Part shown: one piece after another, positions 9,152 to 17,228 of the stretch
How positions within the stretch are numbered: position 1 is the first letter of the stretch
How the letters are laid out: every line of letters begins with the position of its first letter
Assembly: GCA_035527845.1 (NCBI GenBank)
Contig: DATKZT010000083.1
Span: forward strand, 34,061 to 98,060
Length of the DNA stretch: 64,000 nucleotides
Source of the DNA: JAUWKC01 sp035527845
GTDB taxonomy: Bacteria > Planctomycetota > Phycisphaerae > Sedimentisphaerales > Anaerobacaceae
Direction: 5' to 3'
Program-made: the position numbers and the translations under genes
Notes under the pieces: generated by a model
Seen by the model: the letters and a program-made list of their open reading frames with translations, nothing else
Database searches by the model: none
What the model was told of the DNA's origin: nothing

Positions 9152-10461
9152 TGATGCGCTCCAGTCACGTCACTATCGCTCTGCTTTTTCCCCTGATGCT
9201 CACCGGTATCGCCTCGGCAGCCGAACGCTTTCCACCGCCCGAATTCGAGACCGGCTACGAGCTGCCGCCCGTGACAAATATCACGCAGGCGGTTCCTCGC
9301 GGTGACATATACGAATATCTCGATGTGGCGGTCCTGGCGGCCGCGCTGGCCCTGTCGTCATATCTGGTTTTGAAGAAGCGCAGCCGACGCTGGATTTACA
9401 CGCTGATGATATTCTCATTGCTCTATTTCGGCTTCTGGCGAAAAGGCTGTGTATGTCCGATAGGTGCGATTCAAAACGTGGTGCTATCAATCTTCGACGA
9501 AACCTACGCGATGCCGATAACCGTGACATTGTTTTTCGTGCTGCCGCTGGTTTTCACCCTGTTTTTCGGGCGAACCTTCTGCGCGGCGGTGTGCCCGCTG
9601 GGGGCCATGCAGGATTTGGTCGCGCTTCGACCCATCAGCATCCCGGCCTGGCTGGAAGCCGGCCTTCGCCTCTTCGCATACGTTTACCTGGCAGCGGCCG
9701 TGCTTTTCGCGGCCACCGGCAGCGCCTTTATTATCTGTCGCTACGACCCGTTCGTTTCGTTTTTCCGCTTGAGCGGCTGGTTCAACATCCTCGTGCTCGG
9801 CGCGTGCATCCTTCTGATAGGCGTATTTGTTGGGCGTCCCTATTGCCGGTTCTTGTGTCCGTACGGGGTGATACTTCGGCAGCTTTCGCGGCTGTCGAAA
9901 CGGCGTGTGACCATCACGCCGGATGAGTGCATAAAGTGCCGGCTGTGTGAAGATTCGTGTCCCTTCGGGGCTATCCGGGAGCCGACGGCGGAGTGGCCCG
10001 CGGGTCACTACGTCAAGAGCAAAAAGCGGCTGGGACTGCTGATTGCGATTTTGCCTGTGCTGATATTTGTTTTCGGATGGCTGGGGTCGGAGCTGAAAGG
10101 CATTGCCTCACGCGCGCATTCGACGGTAAGGCTGGCGGACCGGGTACACCTCGAAGATGCGGGCAGGGTCGAGGGGACAACGAACGCGAGCGACGCATTC
10201 AGGGCGACCGGCAAAGATGTCGAGCAGTTGAACGCCGAAGCGTCCGGAATCATTGCCCAATTCGGGACGGGCGGCTGGGTCTTCGGAGGATTCGTCGGAC
10301 TGGTCATCGGGCTGACGCTCATCAGTCTGACGGTGCAGAGGAAACGGACTGATTACGAGGCGGACCGTGGAAGTTGTCTGGCCTGCGGACGATGCTTCGA
10401 GTACTGCCCGCGGGAAAATGTGAGGCTTAAACGATTGAAAGAAACCGTTGGCGGCGACTGA
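9151..10461 (+). CDS. Polytopic Fe-S membrane protein (NapH/NosR/CcoG type)
   Basis: 436 residues from ATG 9151, chosen because it gives a clean leader (HVTIALLFPLMLTGIASAAE) and a TGATG overlap. About six TM segments carry three C-x3-C-P motifs on loops: CVCPIGAIQ, CAAVCPLGAMQ and CRFLCPYGV. A ferredoxin motif CIKCRLCEDSCPFGAI follows, and after two more TM segments a terminal CLACGRCFEYCP. NapH and NosR proteins have two C-x3-C-P motifs and two cubane sites and pass electrons between quinol and a periplasmic ferredoxin. The third C-x3-C-P motif and the extra terminal CxxCxxCxxxCP are additions. Expected to form a membrane complex with the preceding ferredoxin. Confidence 0.86.
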   Translation: MMRSSHVTIALLFPLMLTGIASAAERFPPPEFETGYELPPVTNITQAVPRGDIYEYLDVAVLAAALALSSYLVLKKRSRRWIYTLMIFSLLYFGFWRKGCVCPIGAIQNVVLSIFDETYAMPITVTLFFVLPLVFTLFFGRTFCAAVCPLGAMQDLVALRPISIPAWLEAGLRLFAYVYLAAAVLFAATGSAFIICRYDPFVSFFRLSGWFNILVLGACILLIGVFVGRPYCRFLCPYGVILRQLSRLSKRRVTITPDECIKCRLCEDSCPFGAIREPTAEWPAGHYVKSKKRLGLLIAILPVLIFVFGWLGSELKGIASRAHSTVRLADRVHLEDAGRVEGTTNASDAFRATGKDVEQLNAEASGIIAQFGTGGWVFGGFVGLVIGLTLISLTVQRKRTDYEADRGSCLACGRCFEYCPRENVRLKRLKETVGGD

Positions 10462-12182
10462 TGAAATCGAATTCCGACAATAATACTGAAAGTAAATCAA
10501 CGAGCCTCCGGTACCCGACGGCGGTGCGGATAGCGGTGGTAGGGGGAGTTTTTTCCGTTATTGTGGCGGCGCTGCTGGCGGTAAATTATGTTCAGCGTAC
10601 GGTTTTCGACGAGAGGCGCATAGCCGAACTGGACAGGCTGAAGATAGAGATTCTCAGCCGGCCCAATGATGAGCAGCTTATGGGCCGCATTCGGCAGCTG
10701 GATTTGGAGGTCAGGCGTGATCGGATTCGCCGGGTGGATTTTTCGCGAAAAGGGGGCTGGCTGCTCGCGGCGGGGCTGGTGGTGATGGTGGTGGGGATAA
10801 AGTGGGCCGATACGCTGCGGAGGAAGCTGCCTCATCCGGAATTGCGCGGGGACGTTCGCGCAGAGCAGGTGACAGAGGCGACGTGGGCCCGGCGCGCGGT
10901 AACGGCAGGTCTTCTCTTGTTAGGGGCAAGTGCCTTGCTGCTTACGTTGATTCCGCAGGTGGATTTTGTCAAGTCGTCTTTTGAGGTTGGGCCCGATGAG
11001 GTTTGGCCCGGCTTTCGCGGTCCCGGCGGGGTCGGGGTCGGTGTCACGACGAATGTTCCCGTGAAGTGGAACGGCGGTACGGGCGAGGGAATTTTGTGGA
11101 AGAAGAAGGTTCCGCTGCGGGGGCATAATTCGCCGATAGCGTGGGGCGACCGCGTCTTCGTTTCAGGTGCGGATGCGAATGAGCGTCAGGTGTATTGCTT
11201 CGACGCAGATTCCGGCGACCTGCTTTGGCGAGGCGGCGTGGAGACCGAGGCGGGCAAGACATCGGAGCCGCTCGACGTTATGGAGGATACGGGTTTCGCG
11301 GCGCCGACATGCGTTACGGACGGCAAGCGTGTTTGCGCTATTTTTGCCAATGGTGACGTCGGATGTTTCGATTACAAGGGAAAACAGCTCTGGACAAGAG
11401 GGCTCGGGGTGCCGGAAAGCGCTTACGGATATGCATCGTCTCTGGCCATGTACCGAAACCTGGTTTTGATTCAGTATGACCAGGCAACGGAGGAAGATGA
11501 AAAGTCGAAGATGATAGCCCTGAACGTTTTGTCGGGCCAGACGGTATGGGAGACCAAGCGGCCTGTGGGCGGCGCGTGGACCTCGCCGATAGTCGACAAA
11601 GTTGGCGGTAGCGAGCAGCTTATAACCTGCGGCGACCCGTGGGTGATTGCGTATAATCCGGCCAACGGCGAAGAGCTGTGGCGCGCGGAGTGCATGGGCG
11701 ATGACCTCGCGCCTTCGCCGATATACGCCGGCGGGCTGGTATTGGCGATTGAATCAAATGTAAAGATGGTGGCAATCAGGCCCGACGGGCGCGGCGATGT
11801 CACCAAGACGCACATACTCTGGATGGTCGAGGACGGCATCCCCGACATCCCCAGCCCCGTCAGCAACGGTGAGCTGGTATTCCTGCTGACCAGTGACGGC
11901 ACCCTCACCTGTTACCGACTGACCGACCATGCAAAGCTCTGGGAGCAGGACCTGGGGACAGGTTTCAACGCGTCGCCCACTATTGTGGGGAACCGGTTGT
12001 ACCTGCTCAGCGAAAAGGGCGTGATGATTATCGCCGAGTTCGCGGAGGGATATAAGGAAGCTGCAAGATATGAGCTGGGGGAGGAATGCCACGCATCGCC
12101 GGCCTTCGTCAGTGGCCGCATCTATATCAGGGGCCTGGAGAATCTTTATTGTATAGGAAGCACAGCTTCGCAGGAGCCGTAG
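10461..12182 (+). CDS. Membrane-anchored PQQ-like beta-propeller protein
   Basis: The 573-residue protein starts at an ATG overlapping the previous stop (TGATG). It has a TM near residue 25-43 (VGGVFSVIVAALLAVNYV), a short coiled-coil-like segment (about 48-80), a second TM (LLAAGLVVMVVGIKWA), a third TM (ITAGLLLLGASALLLTL-like region about 155-172), and then a propeller opening with DEVWPGFRGPGGVGVG. Blades include QVYCFDADSGDLLWRGG and LSGQTVWETKRPVGGAWTSP. Three anchors make it more firmly membrane-bound than the other propellers here. It sits between the Fe-S membrane protein and the NuoEF fusion, so it is probably a structural part of the same machine (inference). Confidence 0.82.
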   Translation: MKSNSDNNTESKSTSLRYPTAVRIAVVGGVFSVIVAALLAVNYVQRTVFDERRIAELDRLKIEILSRPNDEQLMGRIRQLDLEVRRDRIRRVDFSRKGGWLLAAGLVVMVVGIKWADTLRRKLPHPELRGDVRAEQVTEATWARRAVTAGLLLLGASALLLTLIPQVDFVKSSFEVGPDEVWPGFRGPGGVGVGVTTNVPVKWNGGTGEGILWKKKVPLRGHNSPIAWGDRVFVSGADANERQVYCFDADSGDLLWRGGVETEAGKTSEPLDVMEDTGFAAPTCVTDGKRVCAIFANGDVGCFDYKGKQLWTRGLGVPESAYGYASSLAMYRNLVLIQYDQATEEDEKSKMIALNVLSGQTVWETKRPVGGAWTSPIVDKVGGSEQLITCGDPWVIAYNPANGEELWRAECMGDDLAPSPIYAGGLVLAIESNVKMVAIRPDGRGDVTKTHILWMVEDGIPDIPSPVSNGELVFLLTSDGTLTCYRLTDHAKLWEQDLGTGFNASPTIVGNRLYLLSEKGVMIIAEFAEGYKEAARYELGEECHASPAFVSGRIYIRGLENLYCIGSTASQEP

Positions 12183-12208
12183 GCGAAGCGGGCATATTAC
12201 GAAGCTAT

Positions 12209-14557
12209 ATGGATAAGCCGGACTTGAAATTTGTGGATGAGGCTGTGGGCAGAATCGGCGCCGGTGCGGAGAAGGTGCTTGCGATTCTGCAGGCGGTGCA
12301 GGGACATTACGGTTATCTGCCGAAAGAGGCGCTGGAGCGGGTTTGTGAACTGACGGACATTACGCCGGCTTCGATAATGGGGGTCTCGACTTTCTACAAC
12401 CAGTTTCGTCATCAGCCGGTCGGGCGTCATATTATTCACGTTTGCGTGGGGACGGCGTGTCACGTCAAGGGCGCCGCTCAGGTCTATGAGGCCTTCCGGC
12501 GGCATCTTGATCTTACCGAGGGCGAGGACACGGACGCGCAGAGGCTCTTTACGGTGGAGAAGATTGCGTGCTTAGGCTGCTGCACGCTTGCGCCGGCGGC
12601 GCAAATCGGCCAGGTGACATACGGTCACCTGACCTCCGAAACGGTCCCCACAGTCATCAGCGATTTTCTCCAATATGAAGAAACGAGGGCGCGGCGCAAA
12701 CATAGGCCGCACGAGCATCGGGCTGACATGGCCGCCGGGGAGATTCGTCTCGGCTTGGGCTCGTGCTGCGTGGCACGAGGCAGCGGGAAAGTCCGCCAGG
12801 CCCTCGAAGAAGCCCTCGACCAGACCGGCATTGAGGTCGCCATCAAGCGCGTCGGGTGTGTGGGTATGTGCTTCCAGACGCCGCTGGTGGAGGTGGTGCT
12901 GCCGGATGAGCGTTCTTTTCTTTATGCTAAGGTGCAGCCGGAGGATGCCAAAGCCATTGTCCTGCGCCACTTCAGACCGCGGGGCATCAGGAGGATTTCC
13001 AGCGTGGTCTCGAACGCACTGGATACCATATTGAGCGACCAGACGTGGCAGCCGGTGACACGCTACTCCATTGATGTACGCGAAGAGCCCGTGGCCGATT
13101 TCTTGGGCAAACAAAAACACATCGCCACCGAGCACTGCGGCCACATCGACCCGGTGGATATTGACGAGTATCTTTCAAGGGACGGCTTCGAGGCGCTGCG
13201 AAAATGTCTGCACCAGCTCAGCCCGGATGAAATCATCGACCAGATCAAAATTAGCGGCCTGCGCGGACGCGGAGGCGCGGGCTACCCGACGCATCTGAAA
13301 TGGTCGGCTGTACGTCAACAGGATAGCCGAAAGAAATACGTCCTGTGCAATGGCGACGAAGGCGACCCGGGGGCGTTTATGGACCGGATGCTGATGGAGT
13401 CGTATCCGTATCGGATAATCGAGGGCGTAACAATCGCAGCGCGCACGGTTGGTGCGAACGACGGTTATTTTTACATCCGCGCCGAGTATCCGCTGGCGCT
13501 TGAGCGAATGAGCAAGGCGCTGGAGGAGTGCGAGCGGCGGGGCTTTCTCGGTGACAATATAATGGGGGCGGGGTTTTCGCTGGATTTGAAGATTGTCGCC
13601 GGTGCGGGGGCGTTCGTGTGCGGCGAGGAGACGGCGCTGATGGCAAGTATAGAAGGTCGGCGGGGAATGCCCCGGCTTCGACCGCCCTACCCGGCCGAGA
13701 GCGGGCTGTGGAACGCGCCGACCCTGATTAACAACGTCGAGACATACGCAACCGTGCCCTGGATAATCCGTCACGGCGGAGCAGAGCTGGCCAGGCTCGG
13801 AACCGGCGGCAGCAAGGGGACAAAAGTTTTCGCGCTGGCCGGAAAGGTAGCCCACGGCGGCCTCATCGAAGTGCCAATGGGAATTTCGATACGCGAAATC
13901 ATTGAGGATATCGGCGGCGGCATCGCCGCAGGTAAACGCTTCAAGGCGGTGCAGATAGGCGGACCCTCCGGAGGATGTGTGCCAGCCGAATTAGCTGACA
14001 CTGCCGTCGACTACGAAACGCTCGGCGATGTCGGTGCAATGATGGGTTCGGGCGGGCTGGTTGTGCTGGACGAGTCGGACTGTATGGTTGACATCGCACG
14101 ATACTTCCTGGAATTCACCCAGAATCAGTCGTGCGGCAAGTGCACCTTCTGCAGAATAGGAACCCGACGTATGCTCGACATCCTCGAAAGACTGTGCGAA
14201 GGAAACGGCAAAAAGGGTGACATCGAGGAGCTCGAGCACCTGGCTGAGACGGTGAGGAAGGGAAGCCTGTGCGCGCTGGGGGGGACAGCGCCAAACCCCG
14301 TACTCTCGACGATAAAATATTTCCGCGATGAGTATGAGGCACATCTGCAGAAGCGGTGTCCCGCGGGAAGATGCAAAGCGCTGATAACTTATTCGGTGAC
14401 GGATGACTGCATCGGATGCACTTTATGCGCCCAGCATTGTCCGGGCGATGCCATTGCGATGAAGCCCTACGAGAAGCACGAAATAAATGTTGAAAAATGT
14501 ATCCGCTGCGGAACGTGCAAAAATATATGCCCCGCGGATGCGATAAAGGTCGAGTGA
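12209..14557 (+). CDS. NuoE-NuoF fusion: NADH:acceptor oxidoreductase flavoprotein
   Basis: 782 residues from ATG 12209; the longer in-frame start at 12086 would run far into the propeller gene. Order of parts: NuoE-like thioredoxin fold with [2Fe-2S] ligands CVGTAC and CLGCC (about 1-150), a second thioredoxin-like [2Fe-2S] domain with GSCCVARGSGK and GCVGMC (about 175-260), NuoF FMN/NAD domain with GLRGRGGAGYPTHLKW and CNGDEGDPGAFMDR (about 350-600), SLBB, the [4Fe-4S] ligands SCGKCTFCRIGTRR, and a 2x[4Fe-4S] tail (CIGCTLCAQHCPGDA, CIRCGTCKNICPADA). The layout is that of HndA/HndC or HydB in NAD(P)-linked, sometimes bifurcating, enzymes. No hydrogenase subunit is present. Confidence 0.92.
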   Translation: MDKPDLKFVDEAVGRIGAGAEKVLAILQAVQGHYGYLPKEALERVCELTDITPASIMGVSTFYNQFRHQPVGRHIIHVCVGTACHVKGAAQVYEAFRRHLDLTEGEDTDAQRLFTVEKIACLGCCTLAPAAQIGQVTYGHLTSETVPTVISDFLQYEETRARRKHRPHEHRADMAAGEIRLGLGSCCVARGSGKVRQALEEALDQTGIEVAIKRVGCVGMCFQTPLVEVVLPDERSFLYAKVQPEDAKAIVLRHFRPRGIRRISSVVSNALDTILSDQTWQPVTRYSIDVREEPVADFLGKQKHIATEHCGHIDPVDIDEYLSRDGFEALRKCLHQLSPDEIIDQIKISGLRGRGGAGYPTHLKWSAVRQQDSRKKYVLCNGDEGDPGAFMDRMLMESYPYRIIEGVTIAARTVGANDGYFYIRAEYPLALERMSKALEECERRGFLGDNIMGAGFSLDLKIVAGAGAFVCGEETALMASIEGRRGMPRLRPPYPAESGLWNAPTLINNVETYATVPWIIRHGGAELARLGTGGSKGTKVFALAGKVAHGGLIEVPMGISIREIIEDIGGGIAAGKRFKAVQIGGPSGGCVPAELADTAVDYETLGDVGAMMGSGGLVVLDESDCMVDIARYFLEFTQNQSCGKCTFCRIGTRRMLDILERLCEGNGKKGDIEELEHLAETVRKGSLCALGGTAPNPVLSTIKYFRDEYEAHLQKRCPAGRCKALITYSVTDDCIGCTLCAQHCPGDAIAMKPYEKHEINVEKCIRCGTCKNICPADAIKVE

Positions 14558-14559
14558 CA

Positions 14560-16125
14560 ATGCCCCGATTGGTCATAGACAATCGTGAAGTTGAGGCGCC
14601 GAACGGCAGCACGATTCTGGACGCGGCCGCGAAGTTAGGCATCGAGATTCCCACCATGTGCTTCTTGAAGGGACAAAAGCCATTGACCAGTTGTATGGTT
14701 TGTGTGGTGAGAGTGGCGGGCATTGCAAAGTTAGTTCCGGCCTGTGGGACCATTGCAGGGGAAGCAATGCAAGTCGAAACCAACAGCGACGAAGTCAGGC
14801 AGGCAAGAAGGGCGGCGCTGGAGCTGATGCTCAGCGAGCATGTCGGCGACTGCATGGGGCCGTGCCAGGTGACATGTCCGGCGCAAATGGATATACCGCT
14901 GATGATTCGGCAGATTGCAGGGGGTCGCCTTGGCGAGGCAATCGCTACGGTGAAAAGGGATATTGCGCTGCCTGCGGTGCTGGGTCGCATCTGTCCTGCG
15001 CCGTGCGAGCGGGCGTGCCGGAGGGGGCAGTTTGATACGGCAGTGTCCATCTGCCTGCTGAAAAGGTACGCGGCGGACCTTGACCTCGAATCGGAAGATC
15101 CTTACATGCCGGCTTGTCGGCCCGGGGTGAACAAGGCTGTGGCGATTGTGGGCGCCGGCCCCGCCGGGCTGGCCGCCGCCTATTATCTGCTGCAGAAGGG
15201 GTACGCCTGCACAATGTTCGATGAGCACGAAAAGGTGGGCGGCATGTTGGAATATGGCGTGCCTGAAGAGCAGTTGCCGAGAGAAGTGCTGGCGGCGGAA
15301 ATTGCATTGATACAGAAACTCGGATTGAAGTTCAGGGGGCGGACGAGGATAGGTGGTGACATTTCGCTAAAGGAGTTGTGCGGGGATTTCGATGCGGTGT
15401 TTCTTGCAGTCGGCGAGTTGAAGGCCGGTGGGGAGCAATGGCCCGGTCTGGAAATAAAGGATGGCGCCGTGGTCATAAACCCGAGGACTTACGAGACTGC
15501 CATGCCAGCGGTCTTTGCGGGCGGCGATGTGGTTCGCAAGCGAAGGCTGACGGTGCGGGCGGTTGCCGACGGCAAAGAGGCGGCAACTGCGATTGACCAG
15601 TTTCTGTCCGGCGCAGAGGTGACGGGGGTGGTCAGGGAGTTCAATTGTCATATCGGCAGGCTGCGTGATACAGAAATGGAACGGTTTCTCGTATCGGCGA
15701 GCAGAGCTGCCCGGGTATCGGCGTCGGGCAAGGACGGCGGATTTACCAATGAGCAGGCGCGTGCCGAGGCGGCAAGATGTCTGCATTGTGACTGCCGAAA
15801 GCCGCAGGAGTGTAAACTGCGTCGGTACAGCGGAGAGTATGGGGCCAAAGCGCGGCGGTACAAAAGCGAGCTGCCGCTGTTTTCTCCGGAGGTTCAGCAT
15901 CCGGATATTATTTACGAGTCGGGCAAGTGTATTCGCTGCGGACTCTGCATCCAGATTACGGCGGAGGCGAAGGAAGAGCTGGGGCTGACATTTATCGGGC
16001 GGGGGTTTGAAACGCGTGTGGCTGTGCCGTTCGACCACACAATTGCCGAGGGGCTCAAAAGGACTGCACAGAGATGTGTGGAAGCCTGTCCTACCGGGGC
16101 GCTGGCCTTCAAGCAGAAGTTCTGA
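14560..16125 (+). CDS. NuoG-N/GltD-like iron-sulfur flavoprotein lacking the NAD(P) domain
   Basis: 521 residues from ATG 14560, two bases after the NuoEF stop. The N-terminal [2Fe-2S] domain has Cys in C-x11-C-x2-C-x13-C (IPTMCF, TSCMVCVVRV, PACGT). The Fer4_20-type domain follows (CMGPCQVTCPAQMDIPLMI, CPAPCERACRRG), then the FAD motif VAIVGAGPAGLAAAYYLL. In GltD and NfnB a second Rossmann fold for NAD(P)H comes after the FAVG stretch; here FDAVFLAVGELKAGG runs within about 30 residues into the FAD-closing PAVFAGGDVV, so that domain is absent. The C-terminus adds Cys pairs (CLHCDC, CIRCGLC, CVEACPTG). It probably passes electrons between the NuoEF partner and an unknown acceptor through FAD. 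Confidence 0.85.
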   Translation: MPRLVIDNREVEAPNGSTILDAAAKLGIEIPTMCFLKGQKPLTSCMVCVVRVAGIAKLVPACGTIAGEAMQVETNSDEVRQARRAALELMLSEHVGDCMGPCQVTCPAQMDIPLMIRQIAGGRLGEAIATVKRDIALPAVLGRICPAPCERACRRGQFDTAVSICLLKRYAADLDLESEDPYMPACRPGVNKAVAIVGAGPAGLAAAYYLLQKGYACTMFDEHEKVGGMLEYGVPEEQLPREVLAAEIALIQKLGLKFRGRTRIGGDISLKELCGDFDAVFLAVGELKAGGEQWPGLEIKDGAVVINPRTYETAMPAVFAGGDVVRKRRLTVRAVADGKEAATAIDQFLSGAEVTGVVREFNCHIGRLRDTEMERFLVSASRAARVSASGKDGGFTNEQARAEAARCLHCDCRKPQECKLRRYSGEYGAKARRYKSELPLFSPEVQHPDIIYESGKCIRCGLCIQITAEAKEELGLTFIGRGFETRVAVPFDHTIAEGLKRTAQRCVEACPTGALAFKQKF

Positions 16126-16129
16126 GAGG

Positions 16130-16687
16130 TTAGGCGGGCCGCTCACCGCTGCCCATCCAGGGACACGTTTTCTTCTGAGGACACTCAACGCAGCCGTGTT
16201 TCCTCGAAAGCAGCGGGAGGATGATAAAGGCATCGACGGCAAAAAGAAGAAGCAGACCAAGCAGGGGCCAGGAGAAGCTTCGCACGACAACAACAGCGCC
16301 GACCATCGCGGGTATAATCCACAACGGTACGATTACGGGGATGTGTTTTCGGAACTTCTCGCCGAAGCGGTCGCCGTCTTTTTTTTCACGGAGGTGGGCG
16401 GCGATTGTGCCGTAGCCGCATGGGCACGCTGTGGTGTCCCAGAAATGACAGTAAGGGCAAACGAACATCATAATCCACAGCGCACCGGCAGCGCCATACA
16501 GCAGGTATACGACGGCAGTAAACCAGGCCCAGGCGGAGGCGCCGAGGCCCAGAAGCAGGATCGCGGAACCCAGAATGGTCATTGCGATGTAGGGAAGGTT
16601 GTTGATTAGGGTCTGGGCGGTAGTGTAGGTGGTAAGGGGTTCGCATCGGGATGCGGGGTCCTGTGTTTCTGATTGTGAGCTATCCAT
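16130..16687 (-). CDS. Membrane protein with Cys motifs, unknown function
   Basis: A 185-residue protein, convergent with the redox operon (4-base gap). Four TM segments can be seen (LPYIAMTILGSAILLLGLGA, AWFTAVVYLLYGAAGALWI, VIVPLWIIPAMVGAVVVV, PLLGLLLLFAVDAFIILPLL). A loop carries CPYCHFWDTTACPCGYG and the C-terminus CVECPQKKTCPW, so seven to eight cysteines flank the membrane, suggesting a metal or thiol-redox site. It overlaps the upstream DGC-domain gene by 8 bases in the same direction, so the two are co-expressed. No family name recognised. Confidence 0.72.
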   Translation of the reverse strand: MDSSQSETQDPASRCEPLTTYTTAQTLINNLPYIAMTILGSAILLLGLGASAWAWFTAVVYLLYGAAGALWIMMFVCPYCHFWDTTACPCGYGTIAAHLREKKDGDRFGEKFRKHIPVIVPLWIIPAMVGAVVVVRSFSWPLLGLLLLFAVDAFIILPLLSRKHGCVECPQKKTCPWMGSGERPA

Positions 16688-17063
16688 TATTCAGGAGGTC
16701 TTTCACGATGTCGGCAACTTCCGCGACCCGTTCGTCGGTGGCCGGTGATTTGCCTTTTTCCATTCCCATATCGGTAATTCGGAGATGCTGAAAGTTTTCA
16801 AAGCCGGCCTTTTCGAGACAGTTTTTGGCGCAATCCAGTTCGCAGCCGTCTATGGCAAGCAACAAGGATGCCGACTTCCCGGCGTTGATGATGGGCTCAA
16901 CCCTGCCACCGATTCCAGCCAGACAGAACATCTTACCTAATCCATCCCTGGTCAATTTTCTTGCCGCCTTGTCGGAAATCTCGCCCACATCGGCGGCGCC
17001 TGAACAGGCAAATATCAGTTTCGGTGAGGGCTTACCCCCCGAAGGCTTATCATTCTCTGCCAT
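16680..17063 (-). CDS. DGC-domain putative zinc-binding protein
   Basis: 127 residues. The ATG at 17063 is preferred to the one at 17081 because AGGAGG lies seven bases before it. The sequence matches the DGC family (Pfam 'putative zinc-binding'): FACSGAADVGEISDKAARKL, then FCLAGIGG, then AIDGCELDCAKNCLEKAG, with conserved Cys at each point. Family members are small cytoplasmic proteins thought to bind zinc or another thiophilic metal; their biochemistry is not settled. It forms a two-gene unit with the Cys-containing membrane protein, which hints at metal handling next to an Fe-S-rich operon (inference). Confidence 0.8.
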   Translation of the reverse strand: MAENDKPSGGKPSPKLIFACSGAADVGEISDKAARKLTRDGLGKMFCLAGIGGRVEPIINAGKSASLLLAIDGCELDCAKNCLEKAGFENFQHLRITDMGMEKGKSPATDERVAEVADIVKDLLNNG

Positions 17064-17148
17064 GATGCTGCCTCCTTTCATTCATTACATCCTGCGGCTG
17101 CGACACCGCACGAGTTCATATTAGCAGATGTTCGGGGCGGTGACAAGC

Positions 17149-17177
17149 TTGACATCTTATTTCGAATCTGGTATAAG
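17149..17177 (+). promoter_or_regulatory. Predicted sigma70-type promoter of the double-propeller gene
   Basis: TTGACA (17149-17154), 17-base spacer, TATAAG (17172-17177). A start of transcription near 17184 would exclude the upstream in-frame start codon at 17181 and supports ATG 17229. Confidence 0.65.
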
Positions 17178-17228
17178 TCAGTGCAACGTCTAAATGGGGT
17201 TTTGGTCTGTTTTTTTCGGAGCGACATT

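Noticed and set aside
12209..16125. Electron-bifurcating [FeFe] hydrogenase
   Set aside because: The NuoEF-type subunit fits, but no H-cluster subunit (TSCCPxW, MPCxxKxxE) is encoded nearby.
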